From JBBQVS01 sp964250765 (GTDB taxonomy: Bacteria; Chloroflexota; Ktedonobacteria; Ktedonobacterales; Ktedonobacteraceae), in assembly GCA_964250765.1 (NCBI GenBank), contig CAXUHF010000117.1:1-16633 (forward strand): a DNA stretch of 16,633 nt, in the 5' to 3' direction. The notes beneath the pieces are model-generated. The model ran no database searches. It was not told the origin of the DNA and saw nothing but the letters and a program-made list of their open reading frames with translations. The translations under genes were made by a program, and so were the position numbers. Within the stretch, counting starts at the first letter, position 1; the number at the start of each line of letters is the position of its first letter. Of this stretch, positions 13,390-16,633 are shown in pieces.

Positions 13390-14640
13390 ATGTCCCGCAC
13401 TGAACACGCCCCAGAGCAAAAAAAACACGTACAAAAATGGTATGCACCTTTTACAAACGGGCTACTGTGGCAAAATCGTACCCTTTTGGCGGTCTCCTTG
13501 GCGGTCTGCGCAGCTTATTCGGGCGTTGGAATGGTCGGGCCAGTGCGGGTGCTATATGCGCAATCACGCGGTGCATCACTAACGATTATTGGCTTGATGG
13601 CCTCGGCCTATTTGTTCTCGAATTTTCTTTTTCAGTATCCTGTAGGCTGGCTAGCGGACCGTTGGGGACGCAAACAAGTGATGCTGGTTGGGTTGATACT
13701 GCAAGCCATCCTTTCTATCATATATCTGGTTGTTGCTGATCCAGTTGCGTTTGTAATACTACGCTTTGTAGAGGGCATAGGAACGGCTGCGTTATTGCCT
13801 GCCGCTCGCGCCTTGATTATTGACGAGATACCGGCAGAGAAGCAAGGTGAGGCGTATGGCATCTTTGGAGCTTTCTTCAATGCGGGTTTCTTACTTGGTC
13901 CAGGCATTGGTGGCTTCTTAGCAGCATTTGGTTACTCGGCTGCATTTATCGGTTCAGTTGTATTCCGTGTCGTTGCCGTTGGCATTGTGCTTCTGATGGT
14001 ACGCAACACGCGTCCAGGACTTACGCAACCATTCACTACAAAACGTCGCTTCTCATATGCATCTCTTTTTACCTTGCCACTTATGGCGGCGTATCTCATC
14101 GCCTTTGGTGATTACCTGTATCTGGGCTTTGACCAAACGTTGATGCCGCTCTGGTTGCATGACCATCTTGGTGCATCGGTAACGCTCATCGGCTTCACCT
14201 ATGTAATGTGGGCCATTCCAAATGTCCTCTTATCAGCATTTGGGGGACAGGTCGCGGACCGCACACGCTACCGTTCGCGGTTGATTCTTATCTTCGGGCT
14301 GGCACAGGTGCCACTCTATCTGATATATGGATTCGCCAATACAATGCTGGTTGTAATAATCGGCTTCACTCTACACGGCATCGTATATGCATTTATACAG
14401 CCCGCCATTGATGCACACGTGGCGGCGTCCTCAGCTAGCAATGTGCGCGCGCAGGTGCAGGGAGTCTATGGATCGATTGGTCTGGTTGGAGCGTTCGTTG
14501 GCGCGAGTGGCTTTAGCCAACTGTATAGTATCAATTTTCGCTACCCGCTCTTTGTCATGGGTATCGCATACGGTACCTGTGTGCTTATCGGTGGTCTCAC
14601 AATCCTGATGCTAGAGCGTCGCAAATATTCTCATCTATAG
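13390..14640 (+). CDS. MFS transporter, drug/H+ antiporter-like
   Basis: This 416-residue inner-membrane carrier has about 12 hydrophobic helices. MFS motif A is in the loop after helix 2 (GWLADRWGRKQ, 86-96, D90/R91), with its second-half echo GGQVADRTRYRS (285-296). GAFFNAGFLLGPGIGG (160-175) matches motif C, the helix-5 signature of proton-driven antiporters, so export of a small molecule is likely. The substrate cannot be told. The cytoplasmic N-terminus (1-30) is charged. The ribosome site is weak (GAAAGAAG). It is a single gene, convergent with the fused spermidine-synthase-like gene, and the repeat at 14656-14809 lies between them. Confidence 0.92.
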   Translation: MSRTEHAPEQKKHVQKWYAPFTNGLLWQNRTLLAVSLAVCAAYSGVGMVGPVRVLYAQSRGASLTIIGLMASAYLFSNFLFQYPVGWLADRWGRKQVMLVGLILQAILSIIYLVVADPVAFVILRFVEGIGTAALLPAARALIIDEIPAEKQGEAYGIFGAFFNAGFLLGPGIGGFLAAFGYSAAFIGSVVFRVVAVGIVLLMVRNTRPGLTQPFTTKRRFSYASLFTLPLMAAYLIAFGDYLYLGFDQTLMPLWLHDHLGASVTLIGFTYVMWAIPNVLLSAFGGQVADRTRYRSRLILIFGLAQVPLYLIYGFANTMLVVIIGFTLHGIVYAFIQPAIDAHVAASSASNVRAQVQGVYGSIGLVGAFVGASGFSQLYSINFRYPLFVMGIAYGTCVLIGGLTILMLERRKYSHL

Positions 14641-14655
14641 CTTGCCAGTCAAACC

Positions 14656-14809
14656 AGGGCACCCCCCCCAGGGTGGGCCCACCCCAAAAAAAAAAAGGTG
14701 TTAAGAAGCGGTTTTTTTTTGTGNNNNNNNNNNGGGATGCCCCTCCCATACACAAAGAGGTTTGCGACATGCTGTTTATATGGGAGGGGCATCCCCTTGC
14801 GGGTGCCCT
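14656..14809. repeat. Palindromic repeat, copy 3, split by a false gap (14724-14733)
   Basis: The right arm 14779-14809 is intact. The left arm is seen in part right of the gap (14734-14750). Left of the gap, 14656-14723 is a homopolymer-rich degraded version of the same arm and loop: AGGGCACCC is shared, then runs of C, A and T replace the true bases. The copies overlap, so the true element is about 90 bases. It ends 7 bases before the stop of the minus-strand gene and lies between convergent genes, where it may serve as a terminator. Confidence 0.8.
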
Positions 14810-14815
14810 GCTCGC

Positions 14816-16537
14816 TTACTCCTTCCCGTTTTCGGCAACGTTCAGGATAATCGAGTCAATCAGTTGTTCTACGGGGGCGCGATCATCAGTGAAGACAGCA
14901 CGGGCAGTATGTTCCTCCCGAATGTTACCATAGTTGATGCTTGTGTTCATCACGCTTTGTAGTGGTGCATTGGTCATAGCACTAGTGTTCGCCTGGAAGT
15001 TGCTGAGAGCGGTATGGGCGTTGGTGCCAATAATAATGCTATTGGAAAAGCGTTCAGTGTCGATGATGTAGACATTGGAAAAGACAGAGCGCATCGTCTG
15101 CGAGAGCGCGTTGACTAAACGGAAGTCGTTTGAAGTGTGTCCAGCGTTAATAACTGCGACACCATTTGAGGTGAGATGACCCTGGACCTCTTGGAAGAAT
15201 TCGTGAGTGGTCAACTGGAAGGGAATATAGGGCTGCTGATAGGCATCTATACCAACAACATCGTATTTTTGTGAGGTGGTCTGCATAAAATAGCGTCCAT
15301 CTTGCACCGTGACATGCAGGTTTGGCTCGTTCATGGCAAAGTATTGACGCCCCAGATTGACAATCTCCCCGTCAATCTCCACACCGTCAATCGAGACCGA
15401 GGGACCATAGACATTGGTAAACTCACGAGGAATTGTACCTGCACCCAGACCGATGATGCAAACTTTGTGCACCTGTTGCGGCGTGAATGGAGGCTTATTG
15501 AAGTAGGGCGCGACCATGAAGTAGTCCCAGGGACCAGTGGTGAGCACGCTGTCGGGATTATAAATCGAGTGAACGGCTAAGCCTTCGTTGAGCACAAGTT
15601 GCATCTCGTCCCCCACACGTACAACCTGAATGTAGTTGTAGGCCGACTCTTTTTCCGCGACCATTACCCCCCCATCACCGGTTCCGCTCGGCGGCTTGAT
15701 CGGTCCCTGAATGCCAAAAAGCGTCAAACCCATTGGAATGAGCAGGAGGATCGAAAACAGGCTCCTCTTTCTGCTCTTTGGTACTGAGCGCATCCCATTC
15801 TCAAGCCCATTTTTATTCCCACGCGAACCGTTTCCACGCGACGCACTCAGTATGCCGACCAACGAGACGAGAAGGAGCGCAAGGGCAGTAGTAAAAAAGG
15901 TCATGTAGGTACCGAGATAAGGAATGAGGACAAACACGGGAAAGAATGTGCCAAAGATACTCCCAATAGTTGAGATGGCATAGAGTTGTCCAGCCGTGCG
16001 ACCAGAGCGCACGACTTGCGCGGTACATAGGCGTATAGCAAACGGTGAGACACAACCAAGTAGAATCATGGGAATGGCGAATAGTAGAATGACAGAGACC
16101 AGCGAGCCATAAAAGACGCCAATAGAATAGGTGGCAAAGGCCAATTGTGACCAGCTAAGAATGGGACGCGAAAGAACAGGAATGATACTTATCATCAAGG
16201 CCGCAACCGCCGTTAAGCTATACAAGACAACCGGACGAGGATAGCGGTCGGCGATTCGTCCGCCAGCATAATAACCAATTGTGAGATAGAGCAGAATGAG
16301 GCCGATCAGGTTCGCCCACACAAACAACGATGTACCGAAGTAAGGTGCGAGCAAGCGCGAGGCCGCGAACTCTACCGAGAGCGAGGCCGCGCCTGCAACC
16401 AGCACAAGGACAATTAGCCAGATGCCTTGAAAGCTACGGTTAGATGGTTCAACCACCGCCTTCTCTTCTACCGAAGCGTTTTGTGGGCTAGGAGTAGTAG
16501 TGGACATAGATACAAACTCGCTTTCCATTGTTGACAT
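14816..16537 (-). CDS. Membrane-fused spermidine-synthase-like protein
   Basis: This 573-residue fusion has a membrane domain of about seven helices (about 39-230, including LLAPYFGTSLFVWANLIGL) and one more helix (259-276). A Rossmann methyltransferase/spermidine-synthase-like domain (about 295-510) follows. That domain shows EKESAYNYIQV (295-305), VCIIGLGAGTIPREF (359-373, in place of the GGGDGG loop), GVEIDGEIV (385-393), VQDGRYFM (411-418) and GIDAYQQPYIPF (429-440). The aminopropyl-donor loop is not canonical. The real reaction may therefore not be spermidine formation, and the family (COG4262 type) is poorly defined. The start is uncertain. ATG codons at 16537, 16528 and 16507 all lack a strong site; I keep the longest. 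Confidence 0.88.
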   Translation of the reverse strand: MSTMESEFVSMSTTTPSPQNASVEEKAVVEPSNRSFQGIWLIVLVLVAGAASLSVEFAASRLLAPYFGTSLFVWANLIGLILLYLTIGYYAGGRIADRYPRPVVLYSLTAVAALMISIIPVLSRPILSWSQLAFATYSIGVFYGSLVSVILLFAIPMILLGCVSPFAIRLCTAQVVRSGRTAGQLYAISTIGSIFGTFFPVFVLIPYLGTYMTFFTTALALLLVSLVGILSASRGNGSRGNKNGLENGMRSVPKSRKRSLFSILLLIPMGLTLFGIQGPIKPPSGTGDGGVMVAEKESAYNYIQVVRVGDEMQLVLNEGLAVHSIYNPDSVLTTGPWDYFMVAPYFNKPPFTPQQVHKVCIIGLGAGTIPREFTNVYGPSVSIDGVEIDGEIVNLGRQYFAMNEPNLHVTVQDGRYFMQTTSQKYDVVGIDAYQQPYIPFQLTTHEFFQEVQGHLTSNGVAVINAGHTSNDFRLVNALSQTMRSVFSNVYIIDTERFSNSIIIGTNAHTALSNFQANTSAMTNAPLQSVMNTSINYGNIREEHTARAVFTDDRAPVEQLIDSIILNVAENGKE

Positions 16538-16580
16538 GTCAAGACAGTTACCATTTCCATCAGGTTATTTAAAAGTTTCT

Positions 16581-16606
16581 AGGGCACCCGCAAGGGGATG
16601 CCCATA
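16581..16606. repeat. Palindromic repeat, copy 4, left arm with a small deletion
   Basis: AGGGCACCCGCAAGGGGATG matches the arm of copy 3 exactly. CCC then runs directly into ATAC, so five bases (CTCCC or equivalent) are missing. No right arm is visible in the remaining 27 bases of the window; it is either absent or beyond the edge. Confidence 0.75.
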
Positions 16607-16633
16607 CGCATCAGGATAAGACTTCATCCACCG

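Overview
The window is a draft-assembly scaffold. It carries three gaps of exactly ten N, and the DNA is roughly half G+C. No marker gene fixes the taxon. The mix of genes, the intergenic palindromes of the type AGGGCACCCGCAAGGGGATG...TATGGGAGGGGCATCCCC, and the absence of any visible lipopolysaccharide operon fit a Chloroflexota bacterium, most likely a Ktedonobacteria relative. That placement is inference. I see no tRNA, rRNA, CRISPR array, transposase gene or phage gene.

Layout from left to right. (1) 1-89 is a perfect 33-bp-arm palindrome, followed by a stand-alone response-regulator receiver protein (264-662). A convergent ArsR-type repressor (707-1093, minus) follows, with a candidate self-operator in its leader. 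(2) 1301-3910 is a promoter plus a two-gene unit: a HAS-barrel-like protein and a HerA-type hexameric ATPase. No NurA nuclease is present. (3) 3926-4044 is a second palindrome, rearranged. It is followed by a small four-helix membrane protein and a GT9 glycosyltransferase (4074-5368). The stop codon of the glycosyltransferase lies inside the terminal repeat of a MITE-like inverted repeat (5360-5490). (4) 5593-8045 is a MoxR ATPase and a DUF58 protein with a 4-bp overlap. A separate single-pass membrane protein with an unknown outer domain follows (8283-9248). (5) 9430-10719 (minus) is an M16-family peptidase whose zinc motif reads HLFEY rather than HxxEH. Behind it lies a degenerate receiver protein (10847-11224, minus). 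(6) 11468-12637 is an acyl-CoA dehydrogenase that starts with TTG. A very long bidirectional terminator separates it from an unknown 142-residue protein (12710-13138, minus). (7) 13390-14640 is an MFS drug/H+ antiporter-like transporter. A palindrome copy separates it from a convergent membrane-fused spermidine-synthase-like protein (14816-16537, minus). A decayed palindrome copy lies at the right edge.

The clearest functional units are the HAS-barrel/HerA pair (DNA translocation) and the MoxR/DUF58 pair (chaperone-like ATPase with a membrane partner). The rest are mostly single genes with their own promoters and terminators.

Two of the three gaps look false. At 9310-9319 and 14724-14733 the sequence left of the gap is a G-rich or homopolymer-rich degraded copy of the sequence right of it, so adjoining contigs overlap and the true genome is shorter there. 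I did not find a convincing new multi-gene system. The most interesting items are the covarying palindrome family, the altered M16 zinc site, the NurA-less HerA unit and the repeat-supplied stop codon.
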